A stretch of 64,000 nt of DNA from Aquamicrobium defluvii. Its GTDB lineage: Bacteria; Pseudomonadota; Alphaproteobacteria; Rhizobiales; Rhizobiaceae. A model generated the notes under the pieces. It searched no databases. It worked only from the letters and a program-made list of their open reading frames with translations, and was not told the DNA's origin. The position numbers and the translations under genes were made by a program. The stretch lies in assembly GCF_004363725.1 (NCBI RefSeq), contig NZ_SNZF01000008.1, positions 1 through 64,000 of the forward strand, read 5' to 3'. Below, one piece after another: positions 7,408-17,327 of this stretch (position 1 is the first letter of the stretch; each line of letters begins with the position of its first letter).

Positions 7408-8204
7408 GCCTTCGACACCACTTCATCCGGTCGTTGCATCTTGCTGAAAAGACAGAAGAAATTATCTGTCGTCAACCGTCTCACTTCAGCGCTGTCGACG
7501 CCGATCGTCTCGGCCAGAACAGCTGCGGTATGGGCCACATAAGCGGGCTCGTTACGCTTTCCGCGATGCGGGATCGGCGCAAGGTAAGGTGCGTCGGTTT
7601 CCACCAGCAGGCGGTTCCGGGGTATGGTGGCGGCAATGTCCCTGATATCCTGCGAATTGCGGAAGGTGAGTATGCCGGAAAACGATACATAGCCGCCCAG
7701 CGCCACGCCGACCTCGGCCAGCCGCCTGCCCGACGAGAAACAATGCAGGACGAAGGAAAAAGCCCCCTTCCCCATTTCCTCCTCGAGGATCGCAGCCATA
7801 TCCTCGTCGGCCGAGCGCGCATGGATGACCAGAGGCAAGCCGGTCTCGCGCGCGGCCGCGATGTGGGTGCGGAAGCCCCTGGCCTGCGCCTCGCGCGGTG
7901 CGTGGTCATAATGGTAGTCGAGCCCGGCCTCGCCGATAGCGACCACTTTGGGATGCCCGGAAAGTCGCACCAGATCGTCGGCGGTGACGTCCGGTTCTTC
8001 GGCCGCGTTGTGCGGATGCGTGCCGACCGAGCAATAGACTTCATCGAAAGTTTCGGCGATTTCGCGAATCTGGTGGAATTTCCGCACGCGGGTGGAGATG
8101 GTCACCATGCGTTCCACGCCCGCCTGCCGGGCGCGGGCTACGACTTCAGCCCGCTCGTCGGCGAAATCCGGGAAATCAAGATGGCAGTGGCTGTCGACCA
8201 GCAT
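7404..8204 (-). CDS. tatD: TatD-family metal-dependent DNase/hydrolase
   Basis: The 266-residue protein starts [10 protein letters not shown], the metal-binding H-x-H of TatD at residues 6 and 8. It continues with the TIM-barrel landmarks GTHPHNA, GEAGLDYHYD and VIHAR, and the C-terminal VETDAPYLAPIPHRGKRNEP that closes the active site. TatD proteins are two-metal nucleases acting on DNA ends, linked to repair and RNA quality control. The ATG overlaps the metG TGA by one base (TGATG), showing translational coupling; the frame extends further upstream only inside metG. The order metG, tatD, MBL hydrolase is common in Hyphomicrobiales. Confidence 0.92.
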   Translation of the reverse strand: MLVDSHCHLDFPDFADERAEVVARARQAGVERMVTISTRVRKFHQIREIAETFDEVYCSVGTHPHNAAEEPDVTADDLVRLSGHPKVVAIGEAGLDYHYDHAPREAQARGFRTHIAAARETGLPLVIHARSADEDMAAILEEEMGKGAFSFVLHCFSSGRRLAEVGVALGGYVSFSGILTFRNSQDIRDIAATIPRNRLLVETDAPYLAPIPHRGKRNEPAYVAHTAAVLAETIGVDSAEVRRLTTDNFFCLFSKMQRPDEVVSKA

Positions 8205-9754
8205 CAGGCGTTCTGCTCCGGCTCGACATAGCGCGGAAACACCGGCTGCGGCGGCGGCAGCGGTGCTCCGGGCACCAGAGCCTCCAGCGTGTCGATCCTG
8301 TCGAAACCGCGCGCTTCCTCGTCCACGGCGAGCAGACTCAGCAGCATGGCCGCGGAGCCGGGAATGAAAGGCTGGCACAGGATGCCGACGCGGCGGATGA
8401 CCTCGGCGGTCGTCCACAGCACGGTTTCCATGCGGACCGGATCGGTCTTCTTCAGCGCCCACGGTTCCTGTCCCGCGAAATAGCGATTTGCCTCGGCAAC
8501 GACGCCGAAGATCGCTGCAAGGGCCTGATGGATCGCCTGCTCGGCCATCGCCTTGCGCGCGGTCGCCAGAGCATCCACTGCCTGCGCGAGGATGGCGCTA
8601 TCGGCCTCCGCCAGTTCGCCACGCGCGGGAACCGCGCCGCCACAATTCTTGGCGATCATCGACAGCGACCGCTGCGCCAGATTGCCGAGATCGTTGGCGA
8701 GATCGGCATTGGTGCGATTGACGATCGCCTCATGACTGTAGCTGCCATCCTGACCAAACGGCACTTCACGAAGGAAGAAATAGCGCACCTGATCGAGGCC
8801 GTAATGCTCGACCATTGTGAATGGATCGATGACATTGCCGAGCGACTTCGACATCTTCTCGCCGCGGTTGAACAGGAACCCGTGGCCGAACACACGCTTC
8901 GGCAACTCGATGCCGGCGGACATCAGGAAGGCCGGCCAGTAGATGGCGTGGAAGCGGACGATGTCCTTGCCGATGATATGTGCGTCGGCGGGCCAGAACT
9001 TCCATTTCTCTTCGTTTTCATCAGGATATCCGAGCGCGGTGATGTAGTTAGTGAGGGCATCCACCCACACATACATCACATGCCTCTCGTCACCCGGCAC
9101 CGGCACGCCCCAGTCGAAGGTCGTGCGTGAGATCGACAGATCCTTGAGGCCGGAGCGAACGAAGCTCGCCACCTCATTGCGACGCTCGGCGGGACCGATG
9201 AAGTCCGGCTGGTTTTCGTAAAGCGCCAGCAACTTGTCCTGATAGGCGGAGAGCCTGAAGAAGTAGCTTTCCTCCTCCACCCATTCGACGGGCGTGCCTT
9301 GCGGACCGTAGCGCACGCCGTCCTCGCGCTGCTCGGTTTCCTCCTCACCGTAATAGGCTTCGTCGCGCACCGAGTACCAGCCGGCATAGCCGCCCTTGTA
9401 GATGTCGCCATTGGCCGCCATCGCCTTCCAGATCGCCTGCGATGCCTTGTAGTGGCGCTCTTCGGTGGTGCGGATGAAATCGTCGTTCGAGGCGTTGAGC
9501 GCGACGGCCATGCGCTGGAACTCGGCGGCGTTGCGGTCGGCCAGTTCGCGAACGGCAACGCCTTCCTTCCTGGCGGTTTGCAGCATCTTGATGCCGTGTT
9601 CGTCGGTGCCGGTAAGGAAGAACACCTGCCGGCCGTCGCAACGCTGGAAACGCGCCAGCGCATCCGTGGCGATCAGCTCATAGGCATGGCCGATATGCGG
9701 TTTTCCATTGGGGTAGGAAATGGCGGTGGTGATATAGAAACTGTCGCGCGACAT
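8204..9754 (-). CDS. metG: Methionyl-tRNA synthetase
   Basis: A 516-residue class I aminoacyl-tRNA synthetase that charges tRNA-Met. The HIGH signature appears as PHIGHAY (residues 19-25) and KMSKS as [10 protein letters not shown] in the C-terminal half of the catalytic core; a helical anticodon-binding domain follows. The C-terminal tRNA-binding (EMAP-like) domain of E. coli MetG is absent, as is normal for the short alphaproteobacterial form. I chose [10 protein letters not shown] at 9754 because homologues start just before the first strand; the longer frame adds 27 atypical residues. It lies 90 bases downstream of holB. Confidence 0.96.
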   Translation of the reverse strand: MSRDSFYITTAISYPNGKPHIGHAYELIATDALARFQRCDGRQVFFLTGTDEHGIKMLQTARKEGVAVRELADRNAAEFQRMAVALNASNDDFIRTTEERHYKASQAIWKAMAANGDIYKGGYAGWYSVRDEAYYGEEETEQREDGVRYGPQGTPVEWVEEESYFFRLSAYQDKLLALYENQPDFIGPAERRNEVASFVRSGLKDLSISRTTFDWGVPVPGDERHVMYVWVDALTNYITALGYPDENEEKWKFWPADAHIIGKDIVRFHAIYWPAFLMSAGIELPKRVFGHGFLFNRGEKMSKSLGNVIDPFTMVEHYGLDQVRYFFLREVPFGQDGSYSHEAIVNRTNADLANDLGNLAQRSLSMIAKNCGGAVPARGELAEADSAILAQAVDALATARKAMAEQAIHQALAAIFGVVAEANRYFAGQEPWALKKTDPVRMETVLWTTAEVIRRVGILCQPFIPGSAAMLLSLLAVDEEARGFDRIDTLEALVPGAPLPPPQPVFPRYVEPEQNA

Positions 9755-9844
9755 GAAAGGGACCGTTTTGAAGTCTGCAAGGAATGAATGTGCGGTGGAT
9801 ATAGCATCGGGATGGCGATTGCCATCCCGCGGCAAGGCAGAGCA

Positions 9845-10882
9845 TCACATTCGAAATGCAGAATTCAGGCGGTCGATCATCAAAAGCGCGTGCTGCTTCT
9901 TGTCCAGATTGTAGGTTTCCATTTCGATTATCGCATCACGCGCTTCCTGCCAAGCATCGCCAAGCGATTTGGCGCGGGCCAGATCGCCGGCAAGTGCGGC
10001 CTGCCTGGCTTCTTCCGAGAGCAGATCGAGCGCGTGGCGATTGAATATGTCGAAGGGAACGGCTCCGTCACGGCCCGCCACCACATCCGCGAGCTTGTGC
10101 GCGGCGCCGATCTCGTAGCGCGCCGACCGCACCAGGTTTTCCAGCGCCCCGGCGATTTCCAGTCCGCCATACTGGGAAAGCAGAATGGCATTTCGTACAC
10201 TGCCCCCTGCCCGGGAGAGCAAATTATCGTCGCCGGTGCCCTGCCCTGTGGCTTCCATCACCTGCCCGAGACTTTGTGGCGTCAGCGGCGACAGGCGAAC
10301 CACCTGACAACGGGAGCGGATGGTGGGAAGCAAAGACCCCGGCGCATGGACGATGAGGATGAACAGCGTGCGCGTTGGCGGCTCCTCGAGGTTTTTCAGG
10401 AGCGCATTGGCGGCGTTGGTATTCATGTCGTCAGCCGGATCGACGATTACTACCCGATAGCCACCGTCATGCGAGGTCAGCGACAGGAAGCTGCCGACCT
10501 TGCGGATTTCGTCCACCGTCACAACCGACTTGTAGGTCTTGGTCCGCTCGTTGAGCGGTCGTGTCAGATGCAGGACGGAAGGATGAGCGCCCTGCGCGAT
10601 CTGCCTGAACAAGGGCGAGGCAGGGTCGGGAATGGCGAGCTGTGCCGGCGACTCCTGGTGGCGCGGATATTTCAGCAGATGATGGGCCAGGTGGAAGGCG
10701 AGCGTCGCCTTTCCTATTCCCACCGGGCCGACGAACATCAGCGCATGGGGAAGCTTGCCGGCGCGATAGGCGCCAACCAGCATGGCCGCAGCCTCCTCAT
10801 GCCCCATGAGAAACGGCGTTTCGGCCGGTTCCGGTACGCCTTCCAGCGTATCGTGCTGTTCGGGTGCAAGACGTTCGAACAT
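9845..10882 (-). CDS. holB: DNA polymerase III subunit delta'
   Basis: A 345-residue AAA+ protein of the clamp-loader complex that loads the beta clamp onto primed DNA. The P-loop region reads FVGPVGIGKATLAFHLAHHLL (around 50-70). A sensor/arginine-finger zone follows (VIVDPADDMNTNAANALLK, EEPP and LIVHAPGSLLPTIRSRCQ), the last being the classic S-R-C motif of delta'. Cys residues of the zinc module are not obvious, which is normal in this clade. The ATG at 10882 overlaps the tmk stop by one base (TGATG), giving a tmk-holB pair as in many bacteria. Confidence 0.93.
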   Translation of the reverse strand: MFERLAPEQHDTLEGVPEPAETPFLMGHEEAAAMLVGAYRAGKLPHALMFVGPVGIGKATLAFHLAHHLLKYPRHQESPAQLAIPDPASPLFRQIAQGAHPSVLHLTRPLNERTKTYKSVVTVDEIRKVGSFLSLTSHDGGYRVVIVDPADDMNTNAANALLKNLEEPPTRTLFILIVHAPGSLLPTIRSRCQVVRLSPLTPQSLGQVMEATGQGTGDDNLLSRAGGSVRNAILLSQYGGLEIAGALENLVRSARYEIGAAHKLADVVAGRDGAVPFDIFNRHALDLLSEEARQAALAGDLARAKSLGDAWQEARDAIIEMETYNLDKKQHALLMIDRLNSAFRM

Positions 10883-11571
10883 CACTTTGCCGCACTCCGG
10901 GGCTTTGCGGCAGTTGTGCGCTCGGCCAGCCTTGCGAAAACCGCCTCTGTGACCGCATCCTCGACATCCTGCGGTGCCGCAGCAGCATCGATGATGACAC
11001 AGCGCTCCGGCTCGGCCTGTGCAATAGCGAGAAAAGCTTCGCGGCGGCGCTGGTGCGTTTCCACGGTTTCCTTTTCGAAACGGTCCGGCGGATCGCCGGC
11101 GGACCGGCGCGCATTGGCCCGCCTGAGGCCATCGACCGGATCGATATCGAGAATGACGGTCAGGTCCGGCATGATCCCGTTTACCGTGACCTTCTCGAGC
11201 GCTGCCATGAAATCGGCCGGCAGCCCTCCGGTCACCCCCTGATAGACGCGCGAGGAATCGACGAAGCGGTCGCACAGCACAATCGCGCCGCGCTCGATGG
11301 CTGGACGAATGAGCTGTTCGATATGATCGGAACGCGCGGCAGCGAACAGGATCGCCTCCATCTTCGGCCCGAACGGTTCGGCCGCGCCCGACAGGATGAC
11401 GTGGCGGACCGCCTCCGCGCCGGGCGAACCGCCGGGCTCACGCGTGACGACGACGTCGTATTTCTTGGCGCGCAGCCTGGCTGCCAGCCGCTCGATCTGG
11501 GTGGACTTGCCGGCCCCTTCCCCGCCTTCGAAGCTTATGAAGAATCCCTGGCGCACTGGCTGATGTTTCAT
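10882..11571 (-). CDS. tmk: Thymidylate kinase
   Basis: A 229-residue dTMP kinase making dTDP for DNA synthesis. The P-loop is [11 protein letters not shown] (residues 14-24). The DR(F/Y/H) motif is [12 protein letters not shown], and the LID region carries DRFEKE. The start [11 protein letters not shown] at 11571 is chosen because the P-loop then falls at its usual distance; a longer frame to 11637 overlaps the upstream gene. It follows the carboxypeptidase gene by 28 bases and is coupled to holB. Confidence 0.95.
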   Translation of the reverse strand: MKHQPVRQGFFISFEGGEGAGKSTQIERLAARLRAKKYDVVVTREPGGSPGAEAVRHVILSGAAEPFGPKMEAILFAAARSDHIEQLIRPAIERGAIVLCDRFVDSSRVYQGVTGGLPADFMAALEKVTVNGIMPDLTVILDIDPVDGLRRANARRSAGDPPDRFEKETVETHQRRREAFLAIAQAEPERCVIIDAAAAPQDVEDAVTEAVFARLAERTTAAKPRSAAK

Positions 11572-11599
11572 TCCGTTGTCGCGGTGTCGATACCGCTTA

Positions 11600-12760
11600 T
11601 CAGCGCAGCCAGCCGATGGCCAGTTCCTTGACGGCATCGAATGCCCGGCTGTGGAGTTCGCCCACCTCCACCGTCTCGGCTGCGTAAAGCGGCATTTCCT
11701 GGCTCAGCGTGTCGCCGATCCATATGCGCAGCGCCCCGATCTGCTGCCCCTCCTCCACCGGTGCGGGCAACGGCCCCTGATAGACGATCCTCGCCGTCAG
11801 CTTGTCGCGATTGAATGTCGGCAACAGCAGGTCCACCGCCCCCCTGGCTTTGAGCGGCACGCCGCTTTTGGCGCCGCCATAGACCTGTGCGGTGCCGACC
11901 ACCTCATCGGCCGCGAAGATTTCCGTCTTCTCGAAGGAGCGCAGCCCCCATTCCAGAAGCTTGCGCGACTCCTCGGCGCGCTCGCGATCGGACGCCAGCC
12001 CGCTCAGCGCCGCGATCACGCGCCGGCCGTTCTGGTGGATTGCGCCGACAATGGCGAAACCGTTCTGCTCGCTTGCACCCACGGCGAGCCCTTCCGCGCC
12101 GATGTCCATGGCCAGCAACGGATTGCGATTGCGCTGGTTGATCTTGTTCCAGGTGAAATCCGTTTCGGCAAACAGCGGGTACAAATCGGGATAGCTCTGC
12201 TGGAGATGTCGGGCGAGGTGGACCAGCTCGCGCACGGTGGTCATCTGGCCTTCGGCTGGCAGTCCGGTCGAATTGACGAATACCGATTTCTGCAAGCCGA
12301 TCTTGCGTGCGCGTTCCGTCATCTGGAGGGCAAAGTTGGTTTCCGAGCCGGCGACCCCTTCGGCGATGACGATGCAGCCGTCATTGGCCGCCTGCACGGC
12401 TATCCCGCGTATGAGATCCTCCAGCCTGATGCTGGAACGAACGGCCGCGAACATGGTCGAGGTGCGCGATGGCGCGCCGCCGGTGCGCCATGCGTTTTCA
12501 CTGACGACGAAGGTATCGTCCAGCGTCAGGCGCCCGGATTTCACCGCATCGAACGCCATTTCCAGCGTCATGAGCTTCGCCAGCGAGGCCGGCTGAACCG
12601 GTGCGTCGGCATCCTTGGCGAACAGCACGCTGCCCGTTTCGCCATCTATCATGAAAGCCTGCGCCGCCCTGGTTTCGAACAGTTGAGCGCAAGCCGTGCC
12701 TGCGCCGAGGCAGACGAATGCGATCAGGCAAAGGAACTGCGCACGCAGGAAAGATGACAT
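11600..12760 (-). CDS. D-alanyl-D-alanine carboxypeptidase family protein (DacF-like) with altered motifs
   Basis: A 386-residue S11-family penicillin-binding protein with a signal peptide (cleavage near [11 protein letters not shown]). It has a clear SxxK motif, ASLAKLMT, with Ser59 and Lys62. A C-terminal beta-rich PBP5-like domain (about 290-386) ends in an amphipathic helix ([12 protein letters not shown]) for membrane attachment. The second motif, normally SxN, reads AAND (124-127). The third, normally KTG, reads AVG (226-228) in [12 protein letters not shown]. Both losses should weaken transpeptidase-type catalysis, so it may be an inactive regulator or a divergent enzyme. It sits between rlpA and tmk, an order conserved in rhizobia. 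Confidence 0.85.
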   Translation of the reverse strand: MSSFLRAQFLCLIAFVCLGAGTACAQLFETRAAQAFMIDGETGSVLFAKDADAPVQPASLAKLMTLEMAFDAVKSGRLTLDDTFVVSENAWRTGGAPSRTSTMFAAVRSSIRLEDLIRGIAVQAANDGCIVIAEGVAGSETNFALQMTERARKIGLQKSVFVNSTGLPAEGQMTTVRELVHLARHLQQSYPDLYPLFAETDFTWNKINQRNRNPLLAMDIGAEGLAVGASEQNGFAIVGAIHQNGRRVIAALSGLASDRERAEESRKLLEWGLRSFEKTEIFAADEVVGTAQVYGGAKSGVPLKARGAVDLLLPTFNRDKLTARIVYQGPLPAPVEEGQQIGALRIWIGDTLSQEMPLYAAETVEVGELHSRAFDAVKELAIGWLR

Positions 12761-12866
12761 GGAAAATATGCCGAAGCTGCCTTTTGCGGATACTGGCTCA
12801 AGCTAGCAGGGTGCTGCGTCGCGAATCAACAGCCACGCAACTTTGCGCAAGCTCTGCACGCAAAAA

Positions 12867-14054
12867 TCAGTTGCGCACCACCAGCGCATCCGGCGCACCG
12901 TTCGACCAGGCCGATTGGAGCAAGGTGTCGAGATCGGCACGACCGTTGCCGTAGAGCTCCACGGCATACCATTCCCTGCCGCTATCCGAAGACTGGCGGA
13001 TCGACACTCTTCCAAACCCGGAAAGGCGCTTTGCAAGCCGGCTTGCCTCTTCCGCGCTGTCGAAGGTGCCTGCTGCCACGTAATCCGCTCCCGCCTGCCC
13101 CGCGTTGCTTCTCTTCCACGAATCCGCCACCGCCTGAGAGGTCAGGCTGCCGCGGTCCAAGGCTGCAAACGCCTGTGCGGCGGAAGCCACGCGCTCATCC
13201 GCATAGGAAAGCGATGCCAGCGCGAAAGGCGAGTCGGAAGGAAGACCGGAATCCGGGCGGATCGGCACGGCGGGACCATAGTCAGGCAGCGGAACCTCCC
13301 CGAACGCCAGCGCCTGCTGTGATCCGCCCCCCTGTGTCGGAAACGGAATTCCGCGAACGCCGCCGCCTGGTGTCGTGCCGTTCATGGCGATCATAACTCC
13401 GGTCGGCAGCCCCATCGACGGGACGGGCACACCGTTTCCGGGCTGATAGGAGGCAACCAGATAGGGCTCGTCGTCGCCCTCCAGAGGCGCGCGGCCGACA
13501 TATTCGACCTTTACCCTGGCCGTGCCTGCTGTGCGATAGCCAAGCATGTCGGCGGCGCGTTTCGACAGGTCGATGACGCGGTTGCCGTGGTATGGCCCGC
13601 GATCGTTGACGCGCACGATGACCGAACTGCCGTTTTCGACATTGGTTACCTTGGCATAGCTCGGCAGCGGCATGGTGGGATGAGCTGCCGTCAGGTGTTC
13701 CTTGTCGTAGACTTCACCATTGGCCGTGAGGCGACCGTGGAATGCATCGCCATACCAGGAGGCAGAACCTGTCCTGGTATATTTCGGATCTTCCTTGGGA
13801 TAGTACCACTTGCCGGCGACCTGATAAGGCTTGCCAACCTGATCGCGTCCGCCGCCCCGCCTGATCTTCGAGCCGTGCGCGACGCGCGGGCTGGCCTTTA
13901 CGCCGTACTTGGATTCGGGGAAATATTCCTTTGAGCGCGCCTTGGCCTGCTCCTTGGGCTGCGGGGTTCCGCAGGCCGCCAGAGCGATCGCCGATACGGC
14001 AAGGGACATGATTGTGAGAGTGCGACGAAAACGCTGCCGCGTCATGACCTGCAT
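12867..14054 (-). CDS. rlpA: RlpA septal-ring lytic transglycosylase, lipoprotein with SPOR domain
   Basis: A 395-residue outer-membrane lipoprotein; the lipobox LAAC puts the lipidated Cys at residue 28. The double-psi beta-barrel domain spans about 93-175, with the signature TGSASWYGDAFHGRLTANGE and the catalytic-acid region VRVNDRGPYHGNRVIDLS. A proline/glycine-rich linker (about 190-300) leads to a C-terminal SPOR domain (about 315-395) that binds denuded septal glycan. RlpA cleaves naked glycan strands during cell separation. It heads the minus-strand run into dac, tmk, holB and metG, though an 106-base gap separates it from dac. Confidence 0.92.
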   Translation of the reverse strand: MQVMTRQRFRRTLTIMSLAVSAIALAACGTPQPKEQAKARSKEYFPESKYGVKASPRVAHGSKIRRGGGRDQVGKPYQVAGKWYYPKEDPKYTRTGSASWYGDAFHGRLTANGEVYDKEHLTAAHPTMPLPSYAKVTNVENGSSVIVRVNDRGPYHGNRVIDLSKRAADMLGYRTAGTARVKVEYVGRAPLEGDDEPYLVASYQPGNGVPVPSMGLPTGVMIAMNGTTPGGGVRGIPFPTQGGGSQQALAFGEVPLPDYGPAVPIRPDSGLPSDSPFALASLSYADERVASAAQAFAALDRGSLTSQAVADSWKRSNAGQAGADYVAAGTFDSAEEASRLAKRLSGFGRVSIRQSSDSGREWYAVELYGNGRADLDTLLQSAWSNGAPDALVVRN

Positions 14055-14271
14055 CGAGACGATCCCCTGACTTCAAAGAAAGAGGTCATACAAACGGGAC
14101 CGTTCGCTGTTCGCGCCGATCCCGGGCATGGCCTCCTGCTTCCGCTCAGGGCCATTTGCGCAGGAATTTCTTAGCGGCCTGTTAACCGATTGTGGCGGCA
14201 AACGGGCATCTTTGTGTCGGACCGGGGCGTATTCGCCGCCGGTCCGACACCGGAGATTTTCGTTTTTCCGG

Positions 14272-15462
14272 TCAGGATACACGCTGAATTGCGACCGCCG
14301 TCGCCTCGCCACCGCCGATGCACAGCGAGGCAATGCCACGCGAAAGACCGTTCTTTTCCAGAGCCGCCAGCAATGTGACCATAACGCGCGCGCCCGATGC
14401 GCCGATGGGGTGCCCGAGCGCGCAGGCCCCGCCATGGATGTTGACGCGTTCATGTGGCAGGTCGAGATCGCGCATTGCAGCCATGGCGACGACGGCGAAC
14501 GCCTCATTGATTTCATAAAGGTCCACGTCGCTCGTCGCCCAGCCTGTTTTCTCTGACAGCCGGCGAATGGCATGGACAGGCGCGGTCGGAAACTTTGCCG
14601 GCTGATCGGCATAGGTGGCATGCCCGACAATCACGGCGCGCGGCGACAAGCCGAGCTTTTCGGCCCTTGAGCGGCGCATAAGCACCATCGCCGCCGCACC
14701 ATCCGAGATCGAACTGGAATTGGCCGCGGTTACCGTGCCGCCCGAACGAAACGCCGGCTTCAGGGTCGGTATCTTGTCGAGCCGGGCCTTGCCGGGCTGT
14801 TCGTCGACCGTGATGCTGCGCTCGCCGGCGCGGCCCGCAAGAACCACAGGCGTGATTTCGTTGCCGAACGAACCGTCGGCGATGGCGTTTTGGGCGCGGG
14901 TCAGCGAGGTGATGGCGAAAGCGTCCTGCTGCTCGCGGGTGAAGCCATACTCTGCGGCGCAGTCCTCGGCAAATGTTCCCATCAGCCGGCCGCGATCGTA
15001 GGCGTCCTCGAGGCCGTCGAGGAACATGTGATCGAGCACCTGTCCATGGCCCATGCGATAGCCCTGACGCGCCTTGGGCAGCAGGTAGGGAGAGTTGGTC
15101 ATGCTCTCCATGCCCCCTGCGACGGCGATGTCGGCGCTGCCCGCCAGCAGAAGGTCATGCACCAGCATGGCCGCCTTCATGCCGGAGCCGCACATCTTGT
15201 TGACCGTCGTGGCGCCAGCGGCACGGGTCACACCTGCCCCCAGAGAAGCCTGCCGCGCGGGCGCCTGCCCCTGCCCGGCCGGGAGCACGCACCCCATGAC
15301 GACCTCATCCACCGCCTGCGGGTCTGCGCCGGCCCGTTCAAGCGAGGCACGGATCGCCGCTGCGCCAAGCTGCGAGGCCGTGGCGTCGGACAGTCCCCCC
15401 TGAAACGCGCCCATGGGCGTCCGGGCGGAGCCGACTATGACGATTGGATCGTATTCGCTCAT
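14272..15462 (-). CDS. Acetyl-CoA acetyltransferase (thiolase)
   Basis: A 396-residue thiolase. Nucleophilic Cys91 is in NKMCGSGMKA. The His of GGACALGHPIGASGAR and the second Cys in SLCIGGGEATA complete the active site. The family condenses two acetyl-CoA or cleaves 3-ketoacyl-CoA. The length and GHPIGASGAR suggest the biosynthetic/ketolysis type (PhaA/AtoB), but substrate range cannot be read. An AGGGAG site precedes the ATG. The acyl-CoA synthetase gene lies 50 bases upstream on the same strand, so the two probably form a fatty-acid or ketone-body utilisation operon. Confidence 0.92.
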   Translation of the reverse strand: MSEYDPIVIVGSARTPMGAFQGGLSDATASQLGAAAIRASLERAGADPQAVDEVVMGCVLPAGQGQAPARQASLGAGVTRAAGATTVNKMCGSGMKAAMLVHDLLLAGSADIAVAGGMESMTNSPYLLPKARQGYRMGHGQVLDHMFLDGLEDAYDRGRLMGTFAEDCAAEYGFTREQQDAFAITSLTRAQNAIADGSFGNEITPVVLAGRAGERSITVDEQPGKARLDKIPTLKPAFRSGGTVTAANSSSISDGAAAMVLMRRSRAEKLGLSPRAVIVGHATYADQPAKFPTAPVHAIRRLSEKTGWATSDVDLYEINEAFAVVAMAAMRDLDLPHERVNIHGGACALGHPIGASGARVMVTLLAALEKNGLSRGIASLCIGGGEATAVAIQRVS

Positions 15463-15512
15463 TTCTGCACTCCCTGAAGATCGCGCCGGAGTTTTCAGCT
15501 CCGTGGGGCGGT

Positions 15513-17168
15513 TTAATTGTCCGTATGCAGCTTGCGCAAAAGAAAGCGCTGGATCTTGCCGCTGGGTGTCTTGGGCAGTTTGTCGACGAACTCGATCAGG
15601 CGCGGATAGGCATGCGCCGACATGCGGTTGCGAACGTGCAGCCGCAGCTCCTCGGCCAGTTCGTTCGTTCCGTCATAGCCTTTCGACAGCACGACGAAGG
15701 CCTTCACGAGTTCAGTCCTCTCCGGGTCGGGCACGCCGACGACGGCGGTCTCGACCACGGCAGGGTGTTCGATCAATGCGCTTTCCACATCGAACGGACC
15801 GATCCGGTAGCCGGACGAGGTGATCACGTCATCGTTGCGGCCAACAAAGGTCACGCAGCCTTCCTCGTCCATCTCGACCGTATCGCCGGTCCAGTAGTAG
15901 CCGTTGCGGATCGATCCGGTCTCCTGCTGCCAGTAACCGGAAAAGAACATCATCGGCGAGTTGCCAAGATCGACGCACAACGTGCCTGGCTGATGGGCGG
16001 CCACCTCGTTGCCTTCGTCATCGAGGACCGCGACCTTGAAGCCCGGCATCGGGAAACCGGCCGAACCGGGCCGCAGCCGATAAGGCAGGCGATGGTGATT
16101 GTTGACGATCATGCCGGTCTCGGTTTGCCCGTAGTGATCGAATATAGGCGCATCCATATGCTGGTCGAACCAGCGGATCACCTCGGGGTTCAGGGGCTCG
16201 CCGGCGCTGCTCACCACGCGCAGGCGCCCCTTGATGCGCGCCGCCGCCTCAGGGCCGGCAGCGATCAGCATGCGATAGGCGGTCGGCGCACCCGCGAAAT
16301 TCGTGACGCCGAACTTTTCGACGATATCGTAGGTGCCTTCGACCGTGAACGGCGCCTCGCAAAGTGTCGTGGCATGGCCGAGCAGGAGCGGGCCGGTCAC
16401 CGCATAATAGAGGCCGTAAGCCCAGCCGGGGTCGGCGATGTTCCAGAACACGTCGTCGGGACGCAGGTCGATCGCAAAATGCATGTATGTCGCGAATGCC
16501 GCGAGGGCGCGGATCGGCACCGGGACACCTTTTGCAAGTCCGGTGGTTCCCGAGGTCGACATCATGAGCAGCAGATCGTCGCCACGGCGCATGACCGGTT
16601 CGAACGCGGCCGGTTGCCGGGCGACAGCGGAGCGGAAGTCGATGTCGCCGGTGCGAAGCGTCTGGTCCTCACCGACGATGACTGCAACCTTGGCAAGGTT
16701 GGCGACATCGTCGAGCTTGGCGCGATTGGCGGCATCCGTCACCACGAGCTTTGCATTGCTCATGCCGATCCGGTGCTCGATGGCCTTGGGGCCGAAAGCC
16801 GTGAACAAAGGCTGGTAGACGGCCCCTGCGCGCCACACCCCAAGGACGGTGGCAATCAGTTCCGGTATGCGCGGAAGAAATCCCGCAACCACATCGCCGG
16901 GCTTCACCCCAAGCTCGGTCAGGAGGTTGGCAACCTGCGCGGACCAGGCTTTCATATCGGAAAACGTAAAGCGCTCGTGGCGACCGTCCGACCCGATCCA
17001 GTCGAGAGCCACGCGGCCTGGTTCCGCGTGGCGATCGCAACACTCCACGCAGGCGTTGATGCCGGTCGCGAAGCTGCCTGACAGAAGCCGCTCGACACTG
17101 TCGGGCTGAAAGTTCGCCACTGCGTCCGTATAGGACAGGGCGTCACCGAAAACTGCTGGCTGTGTCAT
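15513..17168 (-). CDS. Acyl-CoA synthetase, AMP-forming
   Basis: A 551-residue ANL-superfamily enzyme activating a carboxylate to its acyl-CoA through an acyl-AMP. Motifs: P-loop STSGTTGLAKGVP, the YGQTETG adenine-binding motif, TGDTVEMDEEG hinge region and C-terminal PKTPSGKIQR with the catalytic Lys. Overall pattern resembles acetyl/butyryl-type medium-chain synthetases, but the substrate is not certain. The start at 17168 is supported by GGAGG 10 bases upstream; the longer frame has no such site. It likely shares an operon with the thiolase downstream and is divergent from a broken AraC-type regulator. Confidence 0.92.
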   Translation of the reverse strand: MTQPAVFGDALSYTDAVANFQPDSVERLLSGSFATGINACVECCDRHAEPGRVALDWIGSDGRHERFTFSDMKAWSAQVANLLTELGVKPGDVVAGFLPRIPELIATVLGVWRAGAVYQPLFTAFGPKAIEHRIGMSNAKLVVTDAANRAKLDDVANLAKVAVIVGEDQTLRTGDIDFRSAVARQPAAFEPVMRRGDDLLLMMSTSGTTGLAKGVPVPIRALAAFATYMHFAIDLRPDDVFWNIADPGWAYGLYYAVTGPLLLGHATTLCEAPFTVEGTYDIVEKFGVTNFAGAPTAYRMLIAAGPEAAARIKGRLRVVSSAGEPLNPEVIRWFDQHMDAPIFDHYGQTETGMIVNNHHRLPYRLRPGSAGFPMPGFKVAVLDDEGNEVAAHQPGTLCVDLGNSPMMFFSGYWQQETGSIRNGYYWTGDTVEMDEEGCVTFVGRNDDVITSSGYRIGPFDVESALIEHPAVVETAVVGVPDPERTELVKAFVVLSKGYDGTNELAEELRLHVRNRMSAHAYPRLIEFVDKLPKTPSGKIQRFLLRKLHTDN

Positions 17169-17327
17169 TTTCCCTGTTTCCTCCCGTCGCAAAATCGGTT
17201 TCCAGCCGGAGCCAGTCCCAGTTGATATGTGCGACCCGCTCTTGCAAACAATGACACAAGATGCCGAAATATCTGATCGATTTTGCCAGTAACCGGCTTT
17301 TCCGGTCACCGCTCAGGGAGGCAGGAT

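Noticed and set aside
9788-11242. Long plus-strand open frame opposite holB and tmk
   Set aside because: It is antisense to clear genes with all family motifs; long shadow frames are common in GC-rich DNA. No ribosome-binding site or family resemblance.
15444-17081. 545-codon plus-strand frame opposite the acyl-CoA synthetase
   Set aside because: Antisense to an intact enzyme with conserved motifs; composition of the translated product (His/Arg-rich) is that of a shadow frame.
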